Assembly (NCBI GenBank): GCA_021613335.1
Contig: JAJTWR010000278.1
Span: forward strand, 2,233,501 to 2,297,500
Reading direction: 5' to 3'
DNA length: 64,000 nt
DNA from: Whitmania pigra
Taxonomy: Eukaryota; Annelida; Clitellata; Hirudinida; Haemopidae
The notes under the pieces were generated by a model, which made no database searches, was not told where the DNA came from, and saw nothing but the letters and a program-made list of their open reading frames with translations. The first letter of the stretch is position 1. Every line of letters starts with the position of its first letter. The translations under genes were made by a program, and so were the position numbers. Below are positions 22,517 through 34,047 of the stretch, piece by piece.

Positions 22517-24949
22517 TTTTGTTTTGTTTGTTTTGTGGATGACCTATCTGGAGCCAGTACTGTTTATTTCCTGCGCCAGAAATGTGATGTTGTTCATGCT
22601 GCTCAGAAGTTTTTTGCTGATTGTGCACCTATCGCAAAAGTTAAACGTTTGAGAACCGACAATGGAACAGAATTCACGAATAGAGATTTCAAATCACTAT
22701 TGCTGAAGCATCAGATAAAACATGAAAAATCTGCGCCCTATTCGCCACATCAAAACGGAACTGTTGAACGAAGTTGGCGATCATTGTTTGAGATGGCGAG
22801 ATGTTTACTAATCCAATCTCAACTACCAAAAGAACTGTGGACATACGCTGTGCGTGCTGCGGCATACACACGTAATCGATGTTTTTGCCCACGAACTGGT
22901 AAAACACCATATGAAAATTTGACCGGCAAGAAGCCTGACCTGTCCCGCATGTCTGTTTTTGGTTCAACATGCTATGCTTTTGTACAAGATAAGAAGAAAC
23001 TTGACCCAAGAAGCGAGAAAGCAGCATTCATAGGGTATGATCATGAAAGTCCAGCTTATCTCGTGTATTTCAAAAATTCTGGAGTTGTGAAAAAATCAAG
23101 GTGCGTGCGTTTCACGAACAAATTTGATTCAAATGAAAGTGAAGTTGTTGTTAGTGATTTTTTTGACGGCTACATTGATCAAAAACTGACTGGAGTTGAA
23201 ACGGAAACAAAGGCAGATGTAAGAAGTGATGAAATTGCACAAACTGAAACCCAGGATACCTCAAATTCAGATTCGATTGTTCGCAAATATCCTAAACGAA
23301 ACACGAACAAACCAAAGTATTTGAGTGACTATATTCTGAATGATGACTCAATTAATCTTAATGTTCATTACTGCTATAAAATGTCTGATATGCCAAATAC
23401 GTACAATGAAGCCATATCTTCTTCAGAATCTAGATACTGGAAACAAGCCATGTCTGAGGAAATGAACTCGTTAATGGAAAACGACACTTTTGAACAATGT
23501 CTACTACCTGAGAGTCGTAAAGTAATCAAAGGTCGTTGGGTCTATGCTGTGAAGTTTGGACCGGACGGCAATGAGCAATATAAAGCCCGATATGTTGCCA
23601 AAGGTTATTCGCAAATAAAAGACATCGACTATACAGAAACTTTTTCACCAACTGTTCGAGTTACATCGATACGAATGATGATGCAGTTAGCAGTACAACG
23701 TAATCTGATTGTACACCAGATGGATGTTAAAACAGCATATCTAAATGCTCCAATTGATTGTGAATTATACATTGAACAACCTGAAGGTTTTTCTGTTGAT
23801 GACAAAACTGATAATAAAATTGTTCTGAAACTAAAAAAATCTCTGTATGGCCTGAAACAGAGTGGCAGAAATTGGAATAACATGTTGCATGATTTTTTGA
23901 TTTCTGAAAGTTTTGAACAGTCATCAGCTGATCATTGCGTCTACACTCGTCTTAATACAGATTCTAAAGTCATCATTCTCTTCTGGGTTGATGATATTAT
24001 CATTGCTGCGAGTGATGAATCCGTGTTGAAATCTGTAAAACAATCTTTGCATTCAAAGTTCAAAATGAAGGATCTTGGACAATTAACATGGTTTCTTGGA
24101 ATGCAATTTGAATGCTCATCTGGAGGTGAAATGATTAAGGTGAATCAATCCAAATATGTTGAAAAAATGCTGTCAAAATTCAACATGAGTGACTGCAAAC
24201 CTAGATCTACGCCATGTGATTTGAATTTGAACAAACTGAAAGATGAAGATACTGTTGATTTTGAAAATGTGCACCTGTACAGATCTGTAATTGGAAGTTT
24301 GATCTATGCAATGTCTGCTACAAGACCCGATTTATGTTTTGTAGTTTCCTATCTATCACAATTCACATCAAAGCCGATGAATATTCACATGACGATGGCT
24401 AAACATGTCCTAAGATATTTAAAGGGAACAATGAACTACAGTTTAATTTTCAAGAGGTCTGATGGTGATTTAGATTTGATCGGATATTGTGATGCTGATT
24501 GGGCAAATTCTAAAGACCGTCGTAGCATTACTGGATATGGTTTTATGTTGTCGAGTACTGGTCCATTGATTTCATGGAAGTCTAGAAAACAACCAACTAT
24601 TGCATTATCGACCTGCGAAGCAGAATATATGTCAATGTGTGCAGCTGTGCAAGAAGCAAAGTTTCTGATGTGTTTGTTAAAAGACATGACCGGAGGAATT
24701 ACGAACAATTCTGTTACACTCAATGTCGACAATCAGAGTGCAATTGAGTTGACAAAGAATCCTGTTTTTCATCAAAGATCGAAGCATATTGATATCAAGT
24801 ATCATTTCATCCGATCAGAAGTGGCAAGTGGTTTCATAAAACCGAAGTACATTCCATCCGAGAAGAACATTGCTGACATGTTCACAAAATCGTTGTCTAT
24901 TAACAAATTGAGAACTTTCATTCCTGCTATTATGAATGTTCTAGACTAA
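22517..24949 (+). CDS. Copia pol: integrase core, reverse transcriptase, RNase H (5'-truncated)
   Basis: The frame opens after a TGA at 22514 and encodes about 810 residues with no early ATG, as expected for the inside of a polyprotein. The integrase keeps its acidic triad (FVDD, LRTDNGTEF, HQNGTVERSW). The copia RT shows RWVYAVKFGPDGNEQYKARY, MDVKTAYLNAP and the active site FWVDDIIIAAS. RNase H shows YCDADWANSKDRRS and STCEAEYMS. The lack of stops or frameshifts over 2.4 kb implies recent insertion. Without gag and protease it is not autonomous. Confidence 0.92.
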   Translation, partial: FCFVCFVDDLSGASTVYFLRQKCDVVHAAQKFFADCAPIAKVKRLRTDNGTEFTNRDFKSLLLKHQIKHEKSAPYSPHQNGTVERSWRSLFEMARCLLIQSQLPKELWTYAVRAAAYTRNRCFCPRTGKTPYENLTGKKPDLSRMSVFGSTCYAFVQDKKKLDPRSEKAAFIGYDHESPAYLVYFKNSGVVKKSRCVRFTNKFDSNESEVVVSDFFDGYIDQKLTGVETETKADVRSDEIAQTETQDTSNSDSIVRKYPKRNTNKPKYLSDYILNDDSINLNVHYCYKMSDMPNTYNEAISSSESRYWKQAMSEEMNSLMENDTFEQCLLPESRKVIKGRWVYAVKFGPDGNEQYKARYVAKGYSQIKDIDYTETFSPTVRVTSIRMMMQLAVQRNLIVHQMDVKTAYLNAPIDCELYIEQPEGFSVDDKTDNKIVLKLKKSLYGLKQSGRNWNNMLHDFLISESFEQSSADHCVYTRLNTDSKVIILFWVDDIIIAASDESVLKSVKQSLHSKFKMKDLGQLTWFLGMQFECSSGGEMIKVNQSKYVEKMLSKFNMSDCKPRSTPCDLNLNKLKDEDTVDFENVHLYRSVIGSLIYAMSATRPDLCFVVSYLSQFTSKPMNIHMTMAKHVLRYLKGTMNYSLIFKRSDGDLDLIGYCDADWANSKDRRSITGYGFMLSSTGPLISWKSRKQPTIALSTCEAEYMSMCAAVQEAKFLMCLLKDMTGGITNNSVTLNVDNQSAIELTKNPVFHQRSKHIDIKYHFIRSEVASGFIKPKYIPSEKNIADMFTKSLSINKLRTFIPAIMNVLD

Positions 24950-24993
24950 GCGTTATGATATTGACACTGGACACATCATAGTTTAAGAGGGAG

Positions 24994-25236
24994 TGTTGAG
25001 TTTAAACTATGTGTGATTTAATATGATATATGTATCTATGTTTTGTTGTCTGGGGACGCTTAGCTAGTTCTAAAACTGTTTTGATTGCCGTTGTCGTGTA
25101 GTTCGTCGAGTCGAGTTCTTACGTAGTTTCTTAGTCGTTTCTTAAATGTTTATTTAGTTTAAATAAACTACATTAACCTTCTGATACAACTTTGTATTTA
25201 TTCCATCATCAGACATTAGTTATGACAAACTCAACA
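24994..25236 (+). repeat. 3' LTR of the copia element (243 bp)
   Basis: TG...CA ends with a 10-base inverted terminal repeat TGTTGAGTTT / AAACTCAACA. An AATAAA signal is present in TTTAAATAAACTA. The first 26 bases are identical to the stump of the 5' LTR. Confidence 0.92.
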
Positions 25237-25241
25237 ACAGA

Positions 25242-26787
25242 GGTCCCTAAACACTTTTTTTTGTCAGCTTGTGAATGAGGGAAGATAATGGACCTTAACC
25301 AACCAGACTTCACTGGAGCCTCCATCTAAATAACTCCGGCCCTGCTAGGAATTTGCAAACAATCTGGAAATCCAAGAAGCAGAAGTGCCTAATGCTAAAC
25401 GAGGCAGGGCCGCCGATAGAAATTTCCAATGTCCCAATGTTGCATGGAAAATATAAAACAAATTGTAAAACTCTGAGCCCTTTCCATCCATTTTCGCTTT
25501 TAAAGTAACTTCTTTTAACTGACTTGGACTTGAGGAAAATTTAAGGTCGTAGTGTGATTTCAGGATAATTATACCAAGGTTGGAAAATATTTTCAACCCC
25601 GCCTTTACAAATCAAACGACATGCCTAGAACAAACAAAGCAGATATTTTTCAACGAGAACGAACTTTAAAGTTTAAAGCTTCCATCAACCCCGATCTTAA
25701 TCCTGGTCAGAATTAATAACGCGATTCGTTTCACTCATACAACCTTTGGTATTTGGGGGAAAAAATGATTTTTTTTTACGTTTTTTAAGTTAACCTTGAC
25801 CGTTATATGAGATTTTAATTTCAGACTCAGTTTGCTTTGCATTTGCTGCCACTGAACCACCCTTTGATATAAACAAAATATTTACTTTTAAAACATTAAT
25901 AACTTATAAATATTATCTGGTTGCGGATGAGCTTAATTTAGAGCACATTGTTTGATGTTAACAAAGTATTTACTTTTATTACAATGGCGTCTTATAATAA
26001 GTCGTTGCGTTATAAATATTCTCTGGCTGTTAAAAAGGAAAGTGAGAGCACATATTGTGACCTATAACAAAAAAGCATTAGCCATTACTAGCGGGTAGCA
26101 CGTCACAACTCAAGGCAACCCACAACTCAAACACGAACCATATGAATCACTTTACACGCGTTCAGCCACACGTCGAAATGTGGAACAAATCGACCTTCGT
26201 TCTGACTGTGAAGGTACGTGATCATCTCAACGCGTTCCACATGGCAAACTGACGTATACAAGCAGAAGCATGAAAATCACGTGGCTCGTGCATGATCACA
26301 AACCTGCATGCACCGTGAGACATTCACCTTTATTCACCTTTGTTGAAAAGATGTAAACGGCGCTGAGATATTTTCATTCCACCATCAAAAACTTTTACCA
26401 AAATAACAGTAAGCAAAGCGAAATATCTTTGACACTAGCATTTCACGTGAGAGTGCGGCATTTTTCGATTTGTTTTTAAGTTTACCTAGCAAGAGCTGAA
26501 ACGTATCCGCCAACATTAAAATTTGACCTTCTCGATTGAGAATGCGTATTTGCTACCAACGCATATTACTAAAAATCGTTTCATTTACGTGTAAAGCTAT
26601 GCAGTTATTTTAAAAGCGATTTTTATGCAGCGCCATTGACGATGAGTATTTAATCACATGGAGCACTGGTCTATCGTTCGCGTCTGTATACATTGACAAC
26701 GGTTGTTTGTTCTCATGCGATAAAGTTTCGACGAATTTATATTAGTTTAAATATTATAATTTCGTTTGCAAAAAAAAAAGAAAGAAA
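25242..26787. other. Upstream region of dioxygenase copy 2
   Basis: No coding exon or repeat supported. It includes the promoter side of the second dioxygenase gene. Confidence 0.4.
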
Positions 26788-28880
26788 ATGTTTATGAGAA
26801 ATAAGTTCGATTTATTCGGTGCCGTTATTAGCCGAATGATCAAGGCCAACTTTTGTAGTACAGGAGTGTGTGGATCTGTTAGCAGTCATCCTTGCAGCAA
26901 CCACAGATATACCATTTTTAATAATAATTCCAACTGGACACTCAATGAGTCTTTGAGAATAGAAAAACAGAAAGATATCAACACGGTGTGGCTAAGAGAA
27001 AACTGCAGATGCAGCTTATGTTACAACCTTGAGACACAACAAAGAAACGTCCTTTTTCACAAGTTTGTTTTAAATATTTTGAAACGAATTTAATTTTCTA
27101 TTATTGTAATTGTCATAATGATTTTTACAAATGTAAAAATGATGATGGTTATGGTCGTCATGATGATGTTGTTTTTGATGATTTTGTTTTGAAGCTAATA
27201 TTTGCCGAAATTTATGATTTCAGACTCAATTCAAGTTCATTTGAAATTGAAAGTTTGAAAGAAGCAGGAGAAGGAGAAACAATGGAAGTTCTTTGGGGAG
27301 ACAGGCACATCTCATATTATGATAAAGAGTGGTTGAGAAACAAGCTTGCAAGCGATCACCTTAATTTTCAGGACAAAAAACAATTTCTCTGGGATAAAAA
27401 TACTGTAATTATTTTTTTTATTAAGATGTTAAAGGTGTTACCAGAGATAATAATTAAACCATTGATAAATAACCTGACCAATCGTAACCTAAACTAATAA
27501 TATTTGTCAGATCATTCCTTACATGCAAGACAAGAAGATAGAGTTCAAGAATCTGATGAACGACAGAGCAACACTTAAATCTGCCTGTGAGAACTTGTAT
27601 GAGCTTGGACTTCTCCAAATTGAGAATACCCCGAAAAATCTTGACGCCACTGTCCGAGCTGCCGAGCGGATATCTCGCGTCAAGGACACCATTTTCGGCA
27701 GGTTGTGGGAAGTCAATGTGGTCGACAGCAAGAATGAAGGCAAGGAGGATGTCAAAGATACAGCTTACACCAATGTCGAAATCGGCCCACACACGGATGG
27801 AAACTACTTTTTGGAGCCACCTGCTTTTTTAGTAGGGCTGGAATTGTTGTTATTAATTTTTAATTAATGATTTGTTAATAATCATATTAAACAATTATTT
27901 GTTGATAACCATATTAAACAAATTCTCCATCTATTAAAAGGTATATACAAAACCTTTTATAATTTCTTACTTTTTATTATTAGTTAAATTTTAATACACT
28001 CTCAAAAGTGTAAAAAAGTCAAATCAGCCTTCACTGGTAACTAAAAAATGAATATTTCACTAGAATGAATTAAACAGTCAATAAAATATTAAACAACTGA
28101 TTAGCATAATATCTCTTTCCAGGTGTTCCACCATTTAAAGGTTGCTGATGAGGGTGGTGAAATGCAGCTTGTCGATGGATTTAAAGTGGCAGAAGAGTGC
28201 AAGAAAATCGATCCACAGGCCTATCAGATTCTTAGCTCACATCTCGTTAACTTTAGGTGACGATGATAACAACAATAATAATCATGATAACAATCATCAT
28301 CATCAATAGAAGTTATTATTACATTTAAGAAGAACCGGCAGTTCTTGTTTGTTAGCTTAAATCATTTAACTATTTGTTTGATCATTCCCATCAAGTACTT
28401 GAAGTGCTAATAGAGTTAAGTCATGCCATTAAGCTTCATGGATGTCAATGCATTTTGAATATTGTAGAAAAATGATAAGTTTGATGATTAGTAATAATTA
28501 GTGTAATAATGGATTGGTAATGCTAATATTTCAGCTACAAGGACGACAAAAGATTTCTCACTGAAACATGCCCAACCCTCGAATTGGACAAAGCAACTGG
28601 CAATCTGAAGAGAATCAGGTTCAACAATTACGACCGCTCTGCCAATCTCGTGCACTCGCCTTCAGTTCTAGTCTCAGATTTCTACGAAGCTCTTTCGCTC
28701 TTCTCCGACATTGCGAACGACCCGAAAAACTGTCTCGAAATTCCCCCGCAACCCGGAACAATTTACCTGGTCGACAACTGGAGGCTCCTCCATGCAAGAA
28801 AGGCATTCAAGGGACGCAGGGTCTTCGTGGGATGCTACCTGGAAAGGGACGAATGGATGAGCAATCTTCGCATGCTCTGA
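26788..28880 (+). CDS. TMLHE: Trimethyllysine / gamma-butyrobetaine dioxygenase family, copy 2
   Basis: Five exons: 26788-27062, 27224-27404, 27511-27831, 28123-28256, 28535-28880; 418 aa. Exon lengths (275/181/321/134/346) match copy 1 (272/181/318/134/346) and all phases agree. Visible residues: CRCSLC zinc-type motif, H246-x-D248 in GPHTDGNYF, distal H390 in LLHARKAFKG, and RIRFNNYDRS, which resembles TMLHE. The N-terminus (MFMRNKFDLFGAVISRMIKA) again looks like a mitochondrial presequence. Compared with copy 1, MQLVDGF replaces LIIMDGL and GCYLERDEW replaces GCFLTRDKW, closer to the family consensus, so this may be the more conserved enzyme. Its 3' end converges on SF1, with stops 329 bp apart. 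Confidence 0.87.
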
Positions 28881-29208
28881 GACTTTCTGGATCAGAAAGC
28901 TGCTTGACCTGAATATAACAATTTTGTGCAGTTTTTTCGAATTAATTGACTGTTGCTAGGCTGCTTTATGTAGCTTTTCTAAAGAGGCCAATTTGTTGAT
29001 CCATTCAAACATTTGCTGAAGTTGTCCGAGCATGCTGTGCTCATCAGTTGTTCATTTCTATAATTTCTTCAAAGAACTTGTTGATGATCAGAAATAAATA
29101 TTAACAAGTTGTACGGGTAAAATAATTTATTTCGTTACAATGGAAATCATGTTCCAAACAATTTAGCCACGTAACACGGGAACTTAGTCATTTTAAACTC
29201 TCAGAACT

Positions 29209-32200
29209 TCAACAAGAGTCCTGTGGGGGCAGAGGAGGGAGTGGAAGGTCATCCAAGGGCGGAGGGGGTGGCAAGTCATTGACTGGAGGAGGAGGGGGAT
29301 TCCACTGTGTTGAGTCCTGACTCGGCTGTGGTGCAGCCTGGCTCCAGTCTCCGTTTGGAACTGGAAAGAGAAGCTTAGGTTGAAATTTCGTGACACTCTC
29401 GGCATTATTCAAATGTTCTTAAAAATAAGTTATGAATTATGTCGAAAGAGAAATTGAAGTTTATTTATCTAGAATAAATTATTAAACTTATTTAAAAATC
29501 TTTGTCGTTGGAAACCAACCCGGTGGGAATCCCTGACCAGAGCCATCTGTTCCACAATACATAGGTGGCATGTATGGTTGACCGTACATGGGATTGAACG
29601 GTGGAATGGACCCGTAGCAAGGTACTCCGTACGGTGTGGCAGGCATCGCACCCCAAGGCATTGGATTTGGCATCATGTAATTGCTGCTCCACATGGGAGG
29701 ACAGTTTTGCCAGCCAGGTGTGGCAGAGGAGACTGCCGGTGCCTCTGCAGGCTGCAAAGTAAAGAAAGGTTCATTAATTTATTAATTACCATTATTAATT
29801 TATGCAAGCAGTCTTGCACATTTTAATTTTTAAAGATGTAAAAATGATCTTACCTTGGCAGTAACTGTGACTGAAGATGGTGGTACTTCCTGGCCCAACT
29901 CAGCCATCAAAGACATGTACTGGAATGATTAGAAAAGTTAATTATTAAGTTAACATTTAGTTATTCACTTTTTTAAACCTGTGATAGAGACATAATGAAT
30001 TTGTAATGAATGGTATTTTTAACCTACCTCACTATCCAAACTTGCTTTATCGGACGATATCTGCACCACTTCCGTGGATGTTCCCGATGTATCGCCCGTG
30101 CCATCAGCATCACCAGATCTAAAAGTAAAAATATGTAATAATAAAAGTTAGTAATTATTATTTAAGCACAACACATTCACATAAATAGTGACTAATAAAT
30201 GTTTGCACCAAAACAAATCTACAAACTTTTTCTGCTTGCAATCGCTGGCAATGTGTCCTGCTCCTCCACAAATTGTGCAAATGATCTGATTGGTCACTAT
30301 AGTCTGAGCTTCTGCTAACTGCTTTAGTTTACTGAAAAGTAAATTTAAGAATGTTTAAATCTCAAAGTACAAATTAAAAGTAATTTCCCTAGCTGGATTA
30401 AAAACGATATTAGCTGCAACAATAAAAAAAATTCAATGCAAGAAAGCACAGGCAGGCAATAAATCTCACATTCAATAAACAATAGCTAATAGATTCCAGC
30501 TGGCAAGTCTATAATAGAAAGCAGTTCACAATTATGGATTATAAGTTATGAATTGCATGGGACCCTAATGACTAGGGACCTAATGCAAAGGAAAGGATCA
30601 CTCACGACAAGGCATCACCATCTCTCAGGGTTCCATTAAGTAGTGCCAGTTCCCTGAGCTGTTGCTTCCTCAGCTCGTTTTCCGTGTCCGGTACTTCTAT
30701 GCCTTCTTTGATGATCTGGCGAATCTGTGGTAAAATAAATGGCAACTTTGTTAAACAATATGCAACTATTTGTTGAATTAATGCTGGCTATTATCCCAAC
30801 TGATGCTCTGGTAATGTACATAAATGAGGATAAATGAATATGTAATAGTAAATTAATAGCTAACCTTTTCACATGCCATCTGAACGCTTTCCATTTTGGT
30901 GGATGTGACGTAAGCATGCAGAGGTTCATCTTGCCCAGGAAGCATCTTTCCATCTTTAAATCCCAGCTTCCCTTCTTTTACTGAACCTTTTCCTCTGATG
31001 ACAATCGTTGCTCCACTCTGCAAATTAAAACAAAAACATAGTAAAATGAACTCTTTATAATAATAGGAGAAAGTATAATAGGAGAAAATTGTGAATAGCA
31101 TTAAATCATTTCACTAATCTTTTCTATAAAAATACATTCTAGAGAAAAGTGTAATTAAAGTCTAAATTGTTACCTCCTGTGTCAGCTGTTTAAGTGTGTT
31201 ACCCCTTGGGCCTAAAAGCAGTCCAATAAAATTGATACTAGGATGCTCTTCTTGAGGTATAAAGACTTTGTCCACATACTTGGAATTTGATGCTCTGAAA
31301 AAATATGCAAAAATGTATGAGAAGATTGAAATGTAATATTGAATTTAATAAGATGATTTAATAAGAGTTGAATAACTGTGAGTAACAAAGAAACGATTTG
31401 ATCACTTAGAATCATATCAAGTCGGCACAATTGCATTGGTTCAGTCAGTGAGAAGTTAGTGAATGTCTTACTTGTAGTCATTGGGTGGCTTGTAATCAGG
31501 ATTATCCTTAAGGACTCTGAGAATTAGGGTATGCCTCTCCTCTTCGAGTTTCTTCCTCACTCTGCACTCCCTTGTGTTCATTCTTTTTCCGTCCGGCCCG
31601 TAAACAGGCTCGGGAGAGGGAGACCTCCTTGCAGGATCCTTGGGGATTCCAAGCTCCCCGGTTCTGAGCCTTCGAGTAATCTCCTCGATTTGCAGTTGCA
31701 GGAGATACTGCTCCTCTTGTTCTTTTGTAAGACCAGGTGGTATTGTTGTTGGCAGTCCATTGAAAATAGCACTGTCTGAATCATCGTTCTCCCATCGACT
31801 TCTCTTCTTTCTTTTGGGAGCTCTCTCCTCTGGTCTGACTTCATCAAAGTTTTCTGCTTCTGCAATCAAAAGGCTTAATAATTATTTATTGACTAGGGAT
31901 CATGATTTATCACTACATATAATTTTTGGTCCAATTTTAATATATTTAATGGATTGGTATTTATTGATTTGTATCATCGCGCCACTTCTGATATTAACAA
32001 TCAAATTACAACGGGTTAAGTATATCTGGCATCGTACTAATCCAAATTTTGCACACAAATCGACTTACAGCGCAAACCATTATAAATATAATTATGTTTT
32101 AAACATGCTTGCAAAAAATTCTAAGCAAACTAATTCAGTCATCTATGACAATCGCGACGTACATGGTTCGACCGAACTCAAGATATAATATCTCTTAAGA

Positions 32201-32246
32201 TGATTATACAGCAAAATATAATACCTTCAGCCTTGGCGCGCTTCAT
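29209..32246 (-). CDS. SF1: Splicing factor 1 / branchpoint-binding protein
   Basis: Ten exons: 32246-32225, 31859-31472, 31294-31174, 31017-30865, 30724-30606, 30331-30227, 30118-30028, 29919-29854, 29751-29520, 29360-29209; 482 aa. It binds the intron branchpoint with U2AF in early spliceosomes. Features in order: a U2AF-ligand motif KRKKRSRW (23-30); the SPSP phosphorylation site (S87, S89); a KH-QUA2 domain with loop LLLGPRGNTLK and GKGSVKEGKLGFKDGKMLPG; a zinc knuckle C286-x2-C289-x4-H294-x4-C299; YMSLMAELG; and a Met/Pro/Gly-rich then PPPPP tail. Exon 1 encodes only MKRAKAE plus one base. If exon 9 is not spliced it reads through to a stop at 29488 (GWFPTTKIFK), giving a shorter alternative C-terminus. 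Confidence 0.95.
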
Positions 32247-32845
32247 ATCCAGTAGTTTGTTAGATTATTTGGATATTTCAAGTAATGTAGGAGGTTCGAT
32301 ATCCAGCTATGCCGAAGAAAACAAATTCACTTTTATATTTTCTTTGGAGAGCTTGTGTATTTCTTAGATATCTTTGTTTAGGATATAAAACTACGTATAC
32401 TAAGGAAATTTTATATTGCCAAAAATTATGTATAGTGCTAATTTAATTGTAAAAGTTTATTGATCATTTAAAAAAGAGTTTTATAACATTAGGATTGGCG
32501 AAGCTACTCGGTATATTCATATTCTGAAAAATTATTTTTATGGTTTTGTATAAATGTTTTTATCTTGCTATCTTAGATGTTGATTTTTTTTATGCTGAAA
32601 TGTCAATAAACCCAAATCATGGGTTCAAAATAATTTTAAAAACAAAGTTCAATATAGATGTTGTGAGCAATCTTCTTAGTTACATCCTTTCAGAATGGTT
32701 TATTGCCGATTTTTGGCAAGAAAATTGACATTTTTTTCCCGGTAAATATTTGAAATTAAATTTGGCATTGTAAATTAAACATGTTTGTAAAAATCACCTA
32801 CTTTTTGAAAAATTTATATAACTTTTAATATAACTATTGCCAAAA

Positions 32846-32892
32846 CAGTGGCATACCAAGGGGCGGCAAGATCAGTTCTTGGTAGGCCACTG
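32846..32892. repeat. 47-bp hairpin made of two hAT-like termini
   Basis: CAGTGGCATACCAAG at one end and its inverse (CTTGGTAGGCCACTG) at the other, with only 17 bases between. hAT elements often begin CAGTGGC. The flanks (GCCAAAA / CCAAAGC) are similar but not a clean 8-bp duplication. Confidence 0.5.
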
Positions 32893-33252
32893 CCAAAGCA
32901 ATAATTTAAAAATTGGGTTTTACGTTAAAATTTACTATTGAGGTTTTATTACAATCTCTAAAGTTTTAAATATTTAATAACGATTATATTTAGCCCCAGT
33001 CAGATGCTTTCAAACTCCTCCATAGGTAATATCTTCGGATATTGAAAGTAAACTCACTTTAAAGACTCTAGAGCCTACGTCACCGCCATCATTCACAAGA
33101 TCTTGATCCGAATACGTCTAATCATCGAATGCCCTATATCATTCTTATAATTTGGCACATTATTACATTGTCAGTTTGTTATTATCATTATAATGATTAC
33201 TCGTCTGCGTCACTCTACAGGATCAGAATAACTGGACCGGATAAAAGGGATG

Positions 33253-33335
33253 TCATTTCAGAATTTACAAGGGGACAAACCCCCGCATAACTTGAGGAGA
33301 CGACCTTTTTTTGTGTCTAGTCTAAAGTCCCTGCT
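33253..33335 (+). repeat. Dispersed direct repeat, copy 1
   Basis: TCATTTCAG, then CAAGGGGACAAACCCCCG, a T-run, then GTCTAGTCTAAAGTCC. It aligns with 34048-34130 at roughly two-thirds identity by eye. Class unknown. Confidence 0.5.
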
Positions 33336-33769
33336 CCCCTCTCCGATTAAGTCCCTCGGATAACTGACAAAATGACGAGCACGGAAAATATTTTGGCAAA
33401 AACTCATTCAGTAATCGTAATAAAATGTGCCTAACCGAATTCTGAACAGTAATAAATAATGCAATAGAGACTTATATGAAAGTGGTTAGGTTTGTTTTAT
33501 GCTTTAATGTTGATGATTGCCAACCAAATACAAAGATATAAGTTCATCATTTAATTTGCTAATACACCAACAATCCTCTATAGCGGACAGTGAAGAGTGA
33601 CGGACACCTTTGATGGGCACGGAATCGTTAGTTTCTGAAGGAAAGGCAAACGGACGGGCCTTTAGATATCAAATCACTTAAGTTCCGAGGAGTGCTTGTC
33701 TGAAGGCCTCAATCAGCCTATCTCCTTAGTTGTTGTCGTTAATTTAATGTTGTTAGTTAATTTAATTAT

Positions 33770-33850
33770 GTCCGTTGCATAGCTAGGACGGTTCTCCCGC
33801 AATGGGGTTTGAATCCGCGCTGCCATCGTGTGTGCCTATGTGGAAGTTCC
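33770..33850 (-). repeat. tRNA-like SINE, copy 2
   Basis: Minus strand: CACACGATGGCAGCGCGGAT, TTCAAACCCC, TTGCGGGAG, then AACCGTCCTAGCT and ACGGAC. It parallels copy 1 at 11951. The left (A-box) part is poorly preserved. Confidence 0.55.
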
Positions 33851-34047
33851 GTCGCAGCAGTTTACTGTCCACTCTCCCTCAGAAGCTGACAAAAAAGGGA
33901 GTTTTTGGTTGGTGGGAGTTCCTATGCAATAACACACTCCTACTACCCCTAAATTCTATTGTGGTTACATAATAATAATCAGATGGCCAGTTTGCTACAA
34001 CATTTATTGCAGTATATTGTATATTATCAGGTGTTAAAGAAGCAGGT

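Larger units (their letters stand above)
22494..25236 (+). mobile_element. Ty1/copia LTR retrotransposon, internally deleted
   Basis: Starts TGTTGAGTTT and ends AAACTCAACA, flanked on both sides by the 5-bp duplication ACAGA (22489-22493 and 25237-25241). Only the first 26 bases of the 5' LTR remain (22494-22519). Sequence then jumps directly into the integrase core, so most of the 5' LTR, the primer-binding site, gag and protease are gone. The 3' LTR is complete (24994-25236) and is preceded by a purine tract (AAGAGGGAG). The surviving pol frame is uninterrupted. Confidence 0.93.

Noticed and set aside
25345..25596. 83-codon minus-strand frame
   Set aside because: No recognisable family or splice sites and of chance length.
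31640..32188. 182-codon plus-strand open frame
   Set aside because: Antisense to SF1 exon 2, whose splicing and homology are unambiguous.
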